A DNA stretch of 64,000 bases from Lentzea albidocapillata subsp. violacea (GTDB taxonomy: Bacteria; Actinomycetota; Actinomycetes; Mycobacteriales; Pseudonocardiaceae): positions 267,078 to 331,077 of the forward strand of contig NZ_FNET01000008.1 in the NCBI RefSeq assembly GCF_900100275.1, in the 5' to 3' direction. Shown here one piece after another: positions 17,938 through 25,699 of the stretch; positions within the stretch are counted from its first letter, which is position 1, and the number at the start of each line of letters is the position of its first letter. The translations under genes were made by a program, and so were the position numbers. The notes beneath the pieces were generated by a model. That model was not told where the DNA came from, did no database searches, and saw only the letters and a list, made by a program, of their open reading frames with translations.

Positions 17938-18010
17938 GCCCTAGTAGCTCAGCGGATAGAGCATCGGTTTCCTAAACCGTGTGTCGCAGGTTCGAATCCT
18001 GCCTGGGGCA
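17938..18010 (+). tRNA. tRNA-Arg, anticodon CCU
   Basis: Complete cloverleaf. Acceptor GCCCTAG pairs with CTGGGGC through one G-T pair. D stem is GCTC/GAGC. The anticodon loop TTCCTAA carries anticodon CCT (reads AGG). T arm is GCAGG-TTCGAAT-CCTGC. CCA is encoded at 18011-18013. The outermost anticodon-stem pair is a T-T mismatch. A TAGACT -10-like box lies at 17922-17927. Confidence 0.97.
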
Positions 18011-18029
18011 CCACCTTTCGCCGGGTGAA

Positions 18030-18068
18030 ATCAGGGCCTGACATGCTGAAACGCTGTCGGGCCCTGAT
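18030..18068 (+). terminator. terminator hairpin after tRNA-Arg
   Basis: A 14-bp inverted repeat with one mismatch (ATCAGGGCCTGACA against TGTCGGGCCCTGAT at 18055-18068) has an 11-nt loop. It lies 17 nt after the tRNA CCA end and may also serve the opposing HExxH gene. Confidence 0.75.
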
Positions 18069-18080
18069 CTATTCGGGCAG

Positions 18081-18563
18081 TCACCCGCCGGCGCGGACGT
18101 GACTGATGTACGGCTCGTAGGCCGACAGGTCACGGGACGGTTCGTACCTGCTCAGGTAGTAGTAGTCGGCCACGATATTGGCCTGTTGCTCGGTGTTGAA
18201 GTCGGCGAACGTCTTCCCGCGCAGACCTTCCGCGCCGCCGTAGTCGTAGAGGCCCTTCACGAAGAACCCGGCGATCGCGGTCGGCAGGAGGCTTAGGACG
18301 CTGCGGCCGTGTTGGTACTGGTAGGCGTGCGTTAGTTCGTGGACCAACCAGCGCTCGTAACTGGCCTGGTGTTGCGGCGTGGTGAGGACGCCCTTGGGGA
18401 AGGTGACGAGGCGCGGGAGGGTGCGGGCAACGCCGAAGCTGCCCAGCAGGCCGCCTTCGGCGAGGCTCAGTGCGCTGATGTCCAGGGCGTCGCCGAACAC
18501 CTCGCGGGCTATCGAGGCCTCGTGCGACTCCAGGTTGCGGCGGAACACAGGTCGGAACACCAC
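18081..18563 (-). CDS. putative zinc metallopeptidase-like protein (HExxH)
   Basis: 160 aa. The sequence VHELTHAYQYQHG at about residues 73-85 is a zincin HExxH motif, and the later NTEQQANIVADYYYL segment may give the third ligand. There is no signal peptide. Small proteins of this pattern resemble the DUF4157-like metallopeptidase domains found near contractile injection or toxin systems, but none of those genes is close by. Function unknown. GTG-GTG start. Confidence 0.7.
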   Translation of the reverse strand: MVFRPVFRRNLESHEASIAREVFGDALDISALSLAEGGLLGSFGVARTLPRLVTFPKGVLTTPQHQASYERWLVHELTHAYQYQHGRSVLSLLPTAIAGFFVKGLYDYGGAEGLRGKTFADFNTEQQANIVADYYYLSRYEPSRDLSAYEPYISHVRAGG

Positions 18564-18693
18564 GGTGGCTCCCCTGCTCTGGCTTCGGGCTGTCGATGTC
18601 GAGCAAGGATGTCACGGGCCCGTCGGGGTTGGCCGATTCCAGGCCGTCCGGAAGGCCCCCAGCACGTGCCGGAGTCCTGTTTGGACAATGAGA

Positions 18694-19167
18694 TCAGCCG
18701 GTGAGCCGGTAACGGATCTCCGCCAACTCGGCCCCGCCGATGGTCTCGGTCTTGACCGTGCCATCGGCGCGGAACCCAAGCCGCTCGTAGAACCGCCGCG
18801 CCCGCGGGTTCTCGTCGAACACCCACAGCACCACGTCCTGCTCCGCCCCGAGTGCCGCACGTGCCAGCTCGTATCCCAGCGGAGTGCCCCACGCCGAGGG
18901 CAGCACGTAGAGCGCGTACAGCTCGAACGCGGCATCGGGCTCACGGGACGGGCCGACGGCGCAGAAGCCGGCCACAGCGTCGTCGACGAGCCCGACCCAG
19001 ACCCCACCGCGCGGGATGCTCCGTTCCCACATCGATGTGCGCTGCTCGACCGAGATCTCGTCCAGCAAGGAGTCCGGCACCAGACCGCGATAGGCGGCCT
19101 GCCAGGTCTGGACGTGCACCGACGCAACGGCGGGGGCGTCGGAGACTACTGCTGGACGGACCGTCAT
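18694..19167 (-). CDS. GNAT-family N-acetyltransferase
   Basis: 157-aa GNAT protein (TVRPAVVSDAPAVASVHVQTWQAAYRGLVP, the usual N-terminal alpha1-alpha2 region). Motif A is degenerate (YVLPSAWGTPLGYELARAAL) and motif B is present (ENPRARRFYERLGFRADG). Substrate unknown. The frame is open far upstream as a shadow of the nucleoside hydrolase gene; the ATG at 19167 is chosen because homology begins there. Only 27 bp separate it from the divergent hydrolase start, so both transcripts are probably leaderless or nearly so. Confidence 0.85.
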   Translation of the reverse strand: MTVRPAVVSDAPAVASVHVQTWQAAYRGLVPDSLLDEISVEQRTSMWERSIPRGGVWVGLVDDAVAGFCAVGPSREPDAAFELYALYVLPSAWGTPLGYELARAALGAEQDVVLWVFDENPRARRFYERLGFRADGTVKTETIGGAELAEIRYRLTG

Positions 19168-19194
19168 GGCTTCCCCACTGGCATGATCGGACGC

Positions 19195-20136
19195 ATGCGG
19201 ATCATCGTCGACGCGGACCCCGGCATCGATGATGCCCTCGCTTTGTACTACCTGCGCGCCCAGCCGGAAACCGAAATAGTCGCCATCGGCACGGTCCACG
19301 GCAACGTGCCGGTCCAGCAGGCGACGGCCAACGCGTTGAGGCTCATCGAACGCCTGAACCTCGACGTTCCCGTGGCCATGGGCGCGGCCAAACCGCTCGC
19401 GCAGCCGCTGAGAACCGCGGAGGACGTGCACGGCCCGGACGGCCTCGGCGGCCATGCGGGGGATGAGCCGAAGACCGCGCACACCAAGGAAAGCGCCGCC
19501 GAGCAGCTGGCGGACAAGGCACGGGAAAACCCAAAAGAACTTTGCCTCCTCGCGATCGGACCGCTCACGAACGTCGCTCTCGCCCTGCAGATCGAGCCAC
19601 GTCTGCCGCAGTTGCTGGACAAGGTCGTGGTCATGGGTGGCGCGCTCAACGTGCCCGGCAACATCACCTCCCACGCCGAGGCCAACTTCTGGCACGACCC
19701 GGAAGCGGCCGACCTGGTCCTCGCCGCCGGCTTCGAGGACCTCACGATCGTCGGCCTCGACGTGACCATGGAGGGGCACGCGCCGCAGGAGTGGCTCGAC
19801 GCGCTGCCCGACGACTGCTTCCCGAGGCGGATCCTCGGGTTCTACGCCGACTTCTACGCCAGCTTCCTCGGCAAGAAGGGGTTCGTGCCGCACGACCCGC
19901 TCGCGGCGGCGATCCTCTGCGAACCCGCCCTCGCCACCTACCACGAGGACCGGTTCGCGATCGAGCTCACGGGCCGTTACACGCGCGGCAAGATCGTTGC
20001 CGACCAGCGGTTCCTGGCGGCGGACAGTCCGTTCGGACGTGACATCGCCACCGAACGCACGAGAGCCAAGTACGCCGTCACGGCCGACAACGCCGGATTC
20101 CTCGCCCGGCTGAGGCACGCTGTGACACAACCATGA
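19195..20136 (+). CDS. nucleoside hydrolase
   Basis: 313-aa inosine/uridine-preferring nucleoside hydrolase. The calcium-binding DADPGIDDALAL motif lies at residues 5-16, with IGPLTNVALAL, the VMGGAL strand, the substrate segment ANFWHDPEAA, and VGLDVT, which carries another metal ligand (Asp). The enzyme splits the N-glycosidic bond of ribonucleosides for base salvage. ATG 19195 gives the canonical N-terminus directly; an in-frame ATG four codons upstream is possible. Confidence 0.93.
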   Translation: MRIIVDADPGIDDALALYYLRAQPETEIVAIGTVHGNVPVQQATANALRLIERLNLDVPVAMGAAKPLAQPLRTAEDVHGPDGLGGHAGDEPKTAHTKESAAEQLADKARENPKELCLLAIGPLTNVALALQIEPRLPQLLDKVVVMGGALNVPGNITSHAEANFWHDPEAADLVLAAGFEDLTIVGLDVTMEGHAPQEWLDALPDDCFPRRILGFYADFYASFLGKKGFVPHDPLAAAILCEPALATYHEDRFAIELTGRYTRGKIVADQRFLAADSPFGRDIATERTRAKYAVTADNAGFLARLRHAVTQP

Positions 20137-20173
20137 CGAACCACCGACGGGACCTGGACAAACAACGGGCACC

Positions 20174-21082
20174 GTGAGAAGCATGAACGTCCACTTGAAA
20201 CGATGGCTCGCGGTCTCGGGGGCCGCCGTGGTCATCGCGACGGGCGTCGTGGCCGGGGGCTCCTACTGGCGGCTCGAGAGCAATCTCAAGACCGTCGATC
20301 TCGCGAAGGAGATCACTCACCCCAGGCCTCCGTCGACTCCTGGCCGCCCCCTCAACATCCTCCTCATCGGCAAGGACGACGGTCGGTCCGACACCGCGAT
20401 GGTCGTCCAGCTGAACGCGAAGGGCGACCAGGCTCGCGTGGTCAGCATCCCTCGCGACACGATGGTGCCGAGGCCGCGCTGCGGGGACAACCCGCCGGTC
20501 GCGATCGCCATGTTCAACAGCGCCTTCTCCACCGGCGGCGCCGCGTGCACGGTGGCGACGGTCGAGCAGATGAGCGGCATCCGGATCGACCACTTCGTGC
20601 AGATCGACTTCAACGGGTTCCGCGACGTCGTCGACCGGCTCGGCGGCATCGACGTCACGATGCCCGAGGCGATCGACGACGAGAAGAGCGGGCTGCACGT
20701 GCCGGCCGGGCCCACGAAACTCGACGGAACGCAGGCGCTCGCTTTCGTGCGCACCCGCTACAGCATCGGTGACGGCAGCGACCTGAACCGCATCAGGAAC
20801 CAGCAGCTGTTCATGCGGGCGTTGAGCGAGAAACTGGCGAACGAGAACTGGCTCGCCAGCCCGGCGAAAACACTCGAACTCGCCGACATCCTCACGAAGT
20901 CCATCGTCACGGACACCGGAATCGGCTCGATTCCGAAACTGGCGGATCTCGCGGGCAGACTCACCGCGTTGAAACCGGACGCCATCACGTACGTGACGCT
21001 CCCGACCGAGTCCTATCTTCCCGATCCGAACCGGGTCCAGCCGAAGCAACCGGAAGCGGACGCACTCTGGCAGGCCGCCTGA
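20174..21082 (+). CDS. LytR-CpsA-Psr (LCP) family cell-wall glycopolymer ligase
   Basis: 302 aa. The N-terminal anchor is residues about 12-30 (VSGAAVVIATGVVAGGSYW). The LCP domain contains LNILLIGKDDGRSDTAMVV (pyrophosphate-binding), VVSIPRDTMV (conserved Arg and Asp), FRDVVDRLGGIDV, and ALAFVRTRY..DLNRIRNQQ with paired Arg residues. LCP enzymes attach phosphoglycans such as arabinogalactan or teichoic acids to peptidoglycan outside the membrane. Start is GTG 20174 or ATG 20183. It is transcribed in the same direction as the nucleoside hydrolase gene, 37 nt behind. Confidence 0.92.
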   Translation: MRSMNVHLKRWLAVSGAAVVIATGVVAGGSYWRLESNLKTVDLAKEITHPRPPSTPGRPLNILLIGKDDGRSDTAMVVQLNAKGDQARVVSIPRDTMVPRPRCGDNPPVAIAMFNSAFSTGGAACTVATVEQMSGIRIDHFVQIDFNGFRDVVDRLGGIDVTMPEAIDDEKSGLHVPAGPTKLDGTQALAFVRTRYSIGDGSDLNRIRNQQLFMRALSEKLANENWLASPAKTLELADILTKSIVTDTGIGSIPKLADLAGRLTALKPDAITYVTLPTESYLPDPNRVQPKQPEADALWQAA

Positions 21083-21128
21083 GCTAGCAGACGGCGCCCT
21101 GCCACTCGCCGGGAAGCGGTCCTGTGGG

Positions 21129-21166
21129 CCACGGCTGAGGAGACCCCCTGAACTCCTCAGCCGTGG
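21129..21166 (+). terminator. strong terminator-like hairpin
   Basis: A perfect 14-bp inverted repeat (CCACGGCTGAGGAG and its complement at 21153-21166) with a 10-nt loop lies 46 nt after the LCP stop. There is no clear T tract, which is usual in actinomycetes. Confidence 0.78.
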
Positions 21167-21340
21167 ACGTTCTGCCCCAGTCGGCCACTTTCACGCGACG
21201 ATCTCCCCGCTCGTGAAGGACGTGGAGTCGAGGTTGTCAGACCACCTCGTTATGGTGGGCCTCTGACTGCCTGTGCGGTGCGTGCGCCGCAGCTCAGACG
21301 GGCGGTCCTCGTTTTCCGGTCCGGACGAGGAGGAGGCCGG

Positions 21341-24300
21341 TTGGGACCCCGTGGCGTCTTCGCGGAGCGCTTCGCGCTGCTCTACGCGGAGGCAGGCGAC
21401 CCTCCCCTGAAGAGGGTCACTGAATCGGTCGCCCGTGCCCGCCGGACGGACGAGCAGGGCAGGCCGCTGCGAGTGCCCGCCCAGCGGGTCAGCGACTGGC
21501 GGCGCGGGCGCAACGTCCCTGCCAGGTTCAGCGCGCTGAGCGCGGTCCTCGAGGTCCTCGTCGGCGAGGCCCGCAAGCGCAGGCCCCAGCCGGCGATCGA
21601 CGGCCTGTACGAACTCGACGTGTGGCGCGCCCTCTGGGAGGCGGCGCTCGCGAGCCCGGTCACGGAAACGGACACACCCCCTCAGGAAGACAACTCCGTC
21701 TGCCCGTACATGGGTCTGAGCGCATTCGGGCCGCAGGACGCGAATTGGTTCTTCGGCCGGGAAACGGCGACGAACGCACTTCTCGACCGGCTGAACGACA
21801 ACGGCATCACAATGCTCGTGGGCGCGTCCGGCGCCGGTAAGTCCAGTTTGATGAAAGCGGGCGTGCTGCCCAGGCTGGACAAAGACGCCGTCGTCATCTC
21901 GCCGGGCACCGATCCGTTGAAGGAGTTCGCGCTCCAGGTGCCGGAGCTGATCCACGTGCTGGAGGCGGCAGCCGCGGACGTGCGCGACGACCTCACGCAC
22001 GAGGTGCAGCTCGCGGTCGGCGACCGGGTGGTGATCGTCGACCAGTTCGAGGAGGCGTTTACCCTCGGCGGCGACGAGAACCGGTTGCGGATCTTCGTGC
22101 AGGCCCTGCACGCGGCGGCGGAGAAGAGCGCTGTGGTGCTCGGCGTGCGGGCCGACTTCTATGCCCGCTGTCTCGACTTCCCGGAACTCGCCGAGGCCCT
22201 GCAGAGCAGGCAGATGGTGCTCGGCGCGATGTCCGCGGCCGAACTGCGCGACGCGGTGACGAGCCCCGCCAAGGCCGCCGGTCTGCAGCTGGAGGCCGGT
22301 CTGGTCGACCTCATGCTGCGTGACCTGGGCACGCACAACCGCCGCGGCAAGGACGCGTACGACGCGGGCGCGCTCCCCCTGCTCAGCCACGCTCTGCTGG
22401 TCACGTGGCAACGCAGGCAGGCGGGGCGCCTCACGATCGCCGGCTACCGGGCGGCCGGCGGCATCCAGGGCGCCGTCGCCGCCACCGCCGAACGCGCCTG
22501 GTCAGACCTCGACGAACCGGCCAGGGCCGCCGCGCGGCAGCTGCTCCTGCGCCTGGTCAGGGTCGGCGACGACACGCAGGACACGCGCCGTCGCTCCAGC
22601 CGCCACAGCCTGCTGGAAGCCAGCACGAATCTTTCCGCGACGGAACGCGCGCTCGAAGTCCTCACGCACGCCCGCCTGATCACCATGGACGCCGACTCGG
22701 TCGAGATCACGCACGAGGCGTTGCTGCAGGCCTGGCCCCGGTTGCGCAGCTGGATCGACGAGGACCGGGCGGGCAACCTCACCCGGCAACGGCTCGAGGA
22801 GGACGCGGCGACGTGGTCCGCGCACGACCACGACTCGTCGCTGCTCTATCGCGGCGCACGGCTGGAGGGGGTACGGCAGCAGCGGGACGTCACCACGATC
22901 GCCAAGGAGTTCGTGCGCACGTCCGAACGCCAGCACCGCAAGAGCGTCTGGCTGCGCCGTTCGGCGGTCGTGCTGGTGTCGGTGTTCGCGCTGATCGCGG
23001 CGGGCGCTGCCGTGATCGCCGTGAACCAGCGCAACGACGCCCAGTTCCGCCAGGTCGTCGCCGAGGCCGACCGGCTGGCCGGAAGCGATCCGTCGCTGTC
23101 GGCCCAGTTCCTAATGGTCGCGCACCGCATGCGCCCCGACGACCAGGGCGTGAACGCGAAACTGCTCGCCACCCAGCAGGTCCCGCTGGCCGTGCCGCTG
23201 GCCGGGCACACCGGAGCGGTCTATCTGACGACGTTCAGCCCGGACGGCTCGCTGCTCGCCACCGCCAGCTACGACCGCACGGCACGCCTGTGGGACGTCC
23301 GGGATCGCAGTCGTCCCAAGGAGATCGCGGTCATCGCCGAGCACACCAACTGGCTCAGTTCGGCCGTGTTCTCCCCCGACGGCAAGGTCCTCGCGACCAC
23401 GGGCCAGGACGCGACGATCCGGCTCTGGGACGTGACGAACCCGAGTTCCCCCAAGGCTCTCAAGACGATCCAGACCGGCAACGGCCCCTCGTACCTGCTG
23501 GAGTTCAGCCCGGACGGCACGCTGCTCGCCGCGGCGAACGAGGACCGCTCGGCAAGGCTGTGGGACGTCCGCGACCCGGCGAACGCCAAGCCGTCCGGCG
23601 AGCCGTTGCGCGACCACTCCGCCGCGGTCCGCTCGCTCGCGTTCAGCCCGGACGGCAGGACGCTGGCCACCACCGGCGACGACCAGACGATCCGGCTGTG
23701 GGACGTCACCACGAGGGCCAGGATCGGCAAGCCGATGACCGGCCACACGCTCGGCATCCACTCCGTGGCGTTCAGCGCTGACGGCAAGCTGCTCGCCAGC
23801 GGCGCCGACGACAAGATGGTCCGGTTGTGGGACCCGGCCACGCAGGAGCCGGTGGGCCAGCCACTCGTCGGCCACACCGGAGCGGTGTGGTCGGTGAAGT
23901 TCAGCCCCGACGGCCTCACGCTCGCCTCCGGCGCGGCCGACGCCACCGCGCGCCTGTGGAGCCTGACCGACCCGGCCGCCCCGACCCCGCTCGGCCGCCC
24001 GCTCGCCGCGCGGGGTGCCAACGTCTTCGCGATCGGCTTCAGCCCGGACGGCGACGCGCTCGCGACCGGTTCGCTGGAGAACGCGGTGAACCTGTGGTCG
24101 TTGCCGCAGGCGATGCTGCTCGGCCACAGCTCGCACGTTCCGACGCCCGCGTTCAGCCCGGACGGCAAGCTCGTCGCGACCGGTTCCAGCGACAAGACCG
24201 TGCGCCTGTGGGACGTCTCGGACTCGCACCACCCCAGACAGCTCGGGCCACCGCTGCTCGGGCACGAACGGACGGTCGGCCCGCCGGAGTTCCGGCGCGA

Positions 24301-25147
24301 CGGCAAGGTGCTCGCCACGGCGGCCGGCGACAAGACGGTGCGGCTGTGGGACGTAGCCGATCCCGCGCACCCGAAACCGCTGGGCGAGCCGCTCGCCCTG
24401 GACAACAGGTTCTCGGCCCGAGCGGTGTTCCGCCCGGACGGCGAAGTGTTGCTCACCAACCACACCGACGAGTCCGTGCGGCTGTGGGACGTCCGCGACC
24501 CGGCGAAGCCGGTACCGCTCGGCGCCCCGCTGGCCGGGCACGGCGGCTACGTCAACGACGCCCAGTTCAGCCCGGACGGCCGCACGCTCGCCACCGCGAG
24601 CAGCGACAGGACGGTGCGGCTGTGGGACGTGAGCGATCCCGCCCGGCCACGCCGGCTGGGCGAGCCGATCAAGGACGAACAGATCATGCTGCAGTCGCGT
24701 TTCACCGCGGACGGCAGGACGCTGATCACCTCCGGCCAGAACAAGGCGATCCGCTTCTTCGACGTACGCGACCTGGAGCGTCCGGTGCTGCTCAGCACGC
24801 TGCAGGGCCACTCGGGCACGGTCAGCACGGTGTCGGTCAGCGCGGACGGCAGGTTGCTCGCGAGCAGCAGCGCGGACCGGACGTTCCGGCTGTGGGACAT
24901 CACCGATCCCGCCGAGCCGTCCTATCTCGGTCAGCAGATCACCGGCGACTGGGCATCCGAGCCGTTCGTCCAGTTCTCCCCGCAGGGCAGGCTGCTCGCC
25001 ACCGGCAACGCGGACGGCATCGTGCGACTGTGGGACCTCGACGTCGAGCACGAGATCGAGCGGATCTGCACGGCCACCCGCGGCGTGCTGACCCCGGCGC
25101 TGTGGCAGGAACGTCTGTCTCAGATGGACTTCCGGGATCCGTGCTGA
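21341..25147 (+). CDS. nSTAND NTPase with 14 WD40 repeats and one transmembrane helix
   Basis: 1268 aa from a TTG at 21341, chosen because GGAGGAGG lies 5 nt upstream and the N-terminus (GPRGVFAERFALLYAEAG) then matches the usual opening of this family. A helix-turn-helix-like N-terminal domain (VPAQRVSDWRRGRNVPARF) precedes a STAND NTPase with Walker A GASGAGKS (161-168) and Walker B VVIVDQFEEAF. A membrane helix lies at about 540-560 (SAVVLVSVFALIAAGAAVIAV). Residues about 620-1260 hold 14 WD40 units, recognised by their RLWD-type ends, enough for two seven-bladed propellers. Role probably ligand-triggered signalling or defence; not established. Confidence 0.9.
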   Translation: MGPRGVFAERFALLYAEAGDPPLKRVTESVARARRTDEQGRPLRVPAQRVSDWRRGRNVPARFSALSAVLEVLVGEARKRRPQPAIDGLYELDVWRALWEAALASPVTETDTPPQEDNSVCPYMGLSAFGPQDANWFFGRETATNALLDRLNDNGITMLVGASGAGKSSLMKAGVLPRLDKDAVVISPGTDPLKEFALQVPELIHVLEAAAADVRDDLTHEVQLAVGDRVVIVDQFEEAFTLGGDENRLRIFVQALHAAAEKSAVVLGVRADFYARCLDFPELAEALQSRQMVLGAMSAAELRDAVTSPAKAAGLQLEAGLVDLMLRDLGTHNRRGKDAYDAGALPLLSHALLVTWQRRQAGRLTIAGYRAAGGIQGAVAATAERAWSDLDEPARAAARQLLLRLVRVGDDTQDTRRRSSRHSLLEASTNLSATERALEVLTHARLITMDADSVEITHEALLQAWPRLRSWIDEDRAGNLTRQRLEEDAATWSAHDHDSSLLYRGARLEGVRQQRDVTTIAKEFVRTSERQHRKSVWLRRSAVVLVSVFALIAAGAAVIAVNQRNDAQFRQVVAEADRLAGSDPSLSAQFLMVAHRMRPDDQGVNAKLLATQQVPLAVPLAGHTGAVYLTTFSPDGSLLATASYDRTARLWDVRDRSRPKEIAVIAEHTNWLSSAVFSPDGKVLATTGQDATIRLWDVTNPSSPKALKTIQTGNGPSYLLEFSPDGTLLAAANEDRSARLWDVRDPANAKPSGEPLRDHSAAVRSLAFSPDGRTLATTGDDQTIRLWDVTTRARIGKPMTGHTLGIHSVAFSADGKLLASGADDKMVRLWDPATQEPVGQPLVGHTGAVWSVKFSPDGLTLASGAADATARLWSLTDPAAPTPLGRPLAARGANVFAIGFSPDGDALATGSLENAVNLWSLPQAMLLGHSSHVPTPAFSPDGKLVATGSSDKTVRLWDVSDSHHPRQLGPPLLGHERTVGPPEFRRDGKVLATAAGDKTVRLWDVADPAHPKPLGEPLALDNRFSARAVFRPDGEVLLTNHTDESVRLWDVRDPAKPVPLGAPLAGHGGYVNDAQFSPDGRTLATASSDRTVRLWDVSDPARPRRLGEPIKDEQIMLQSRFTADGRTLITSGQNKAIRFFDVRDLERPVLLSTLQGHSGTVSTVSVSADGRLLASSSADRTFRLWDITDPAEPSYLGQQITGDWASEPFVQFSPQGRLLATGNADGIVRLWDLDVEHEIERICTATRGVLTPALWQERLSQMDFRDPC

Positions 25148-25201
25148 CCCTCACCGAGCAACTGCCTCACCGGCAGCGCCGCATCGGTTACTGTCCGTTC
25201 C

Positions 25202-25699
25202 ATGCGTCTTCTTGCTCGGGTCGGCAGCTTGCGCGCGATCGTCGCGGTGACCGTCGGGTTCATCGCCCTCAACATGATTCTGGTGGTACTGGGCAACGTC
25301 ACGGACTACGGCACGAACGAGGCGTTCGTGCAGCACGTCCTGGCGATGGACACCACGTTCGGCACGGAACTGAGGTGGCGGGCGATCACGAGCCCGGCCG
25401 TCGTCACGATCGTCTACGTCGCGATCATCCTGTGGGAGGCGATCTCCGCGGTCCTGCTGACCGCCGGCACCGTCGCCTACCTGCGTGACAAGGAGGACAG
25501 CGCGCGCAGGTTCGCGTCCGCCGGCCTGCTGATGGTCGTGGCGTTGTTCCTCGGCGGCTTCATCACCATCGGCGGTGAGTGGTTCGCGATGTGGCAGTCG
25601 AAGGACTGGAACGGCATCAGCGCGGCCCTGCGCATGGTGACCATCGCGGGCTTCGCGCTGATCCTCGTGCACCTCAACCCGCGTCGGGCCACGCAGTAG
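25202..25699 (+). CDS. DUF2165-family small integral membrane protein
   Basis: 165 aa with four hydrophobic helices (VAVTVGFIALNMILVVLGNV, VVTIVYVAIILWEAISAVLLTAG, GLLMVVALFLGGFITIGGEWF, IAGFALILVHL). The DYGTNEAFVQHVLAMDTTF segment and GEWFAMWQSKDWNG loop are typical of DUF2165. Function unknown. Its 3' end overlaps the convergent GGDEF/EAL gene by 26 nt. Confidence 0.88.
   Translation: MRLLARVGSLRAIVAVTVGFIALNMILVVLGNVTDYGTNEAFVQHVLAMDTTFGTELRWRAITSPAVVTIVYVAIILWEAISAVLLTAGTVAYLRDKEDSARRFASAGLLMVVALFLGGFITIGGEWFAMWQSKDWNGISAALRMVTIAGFALILVHLNPRRATQ

Noticed and set aside
17938..18100. attachment site of an integrated element at tRNA-Arg
   Set aside because: No second copy of the tRNA 3' end and no integrase or phage gene occurs in the window.
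23111..25051. 646-aa minus-strand open frame opposite the WD40 region
   Set aside because: Its repeats mirror the WD40 repeats of the sense gene, so it is a shadow.
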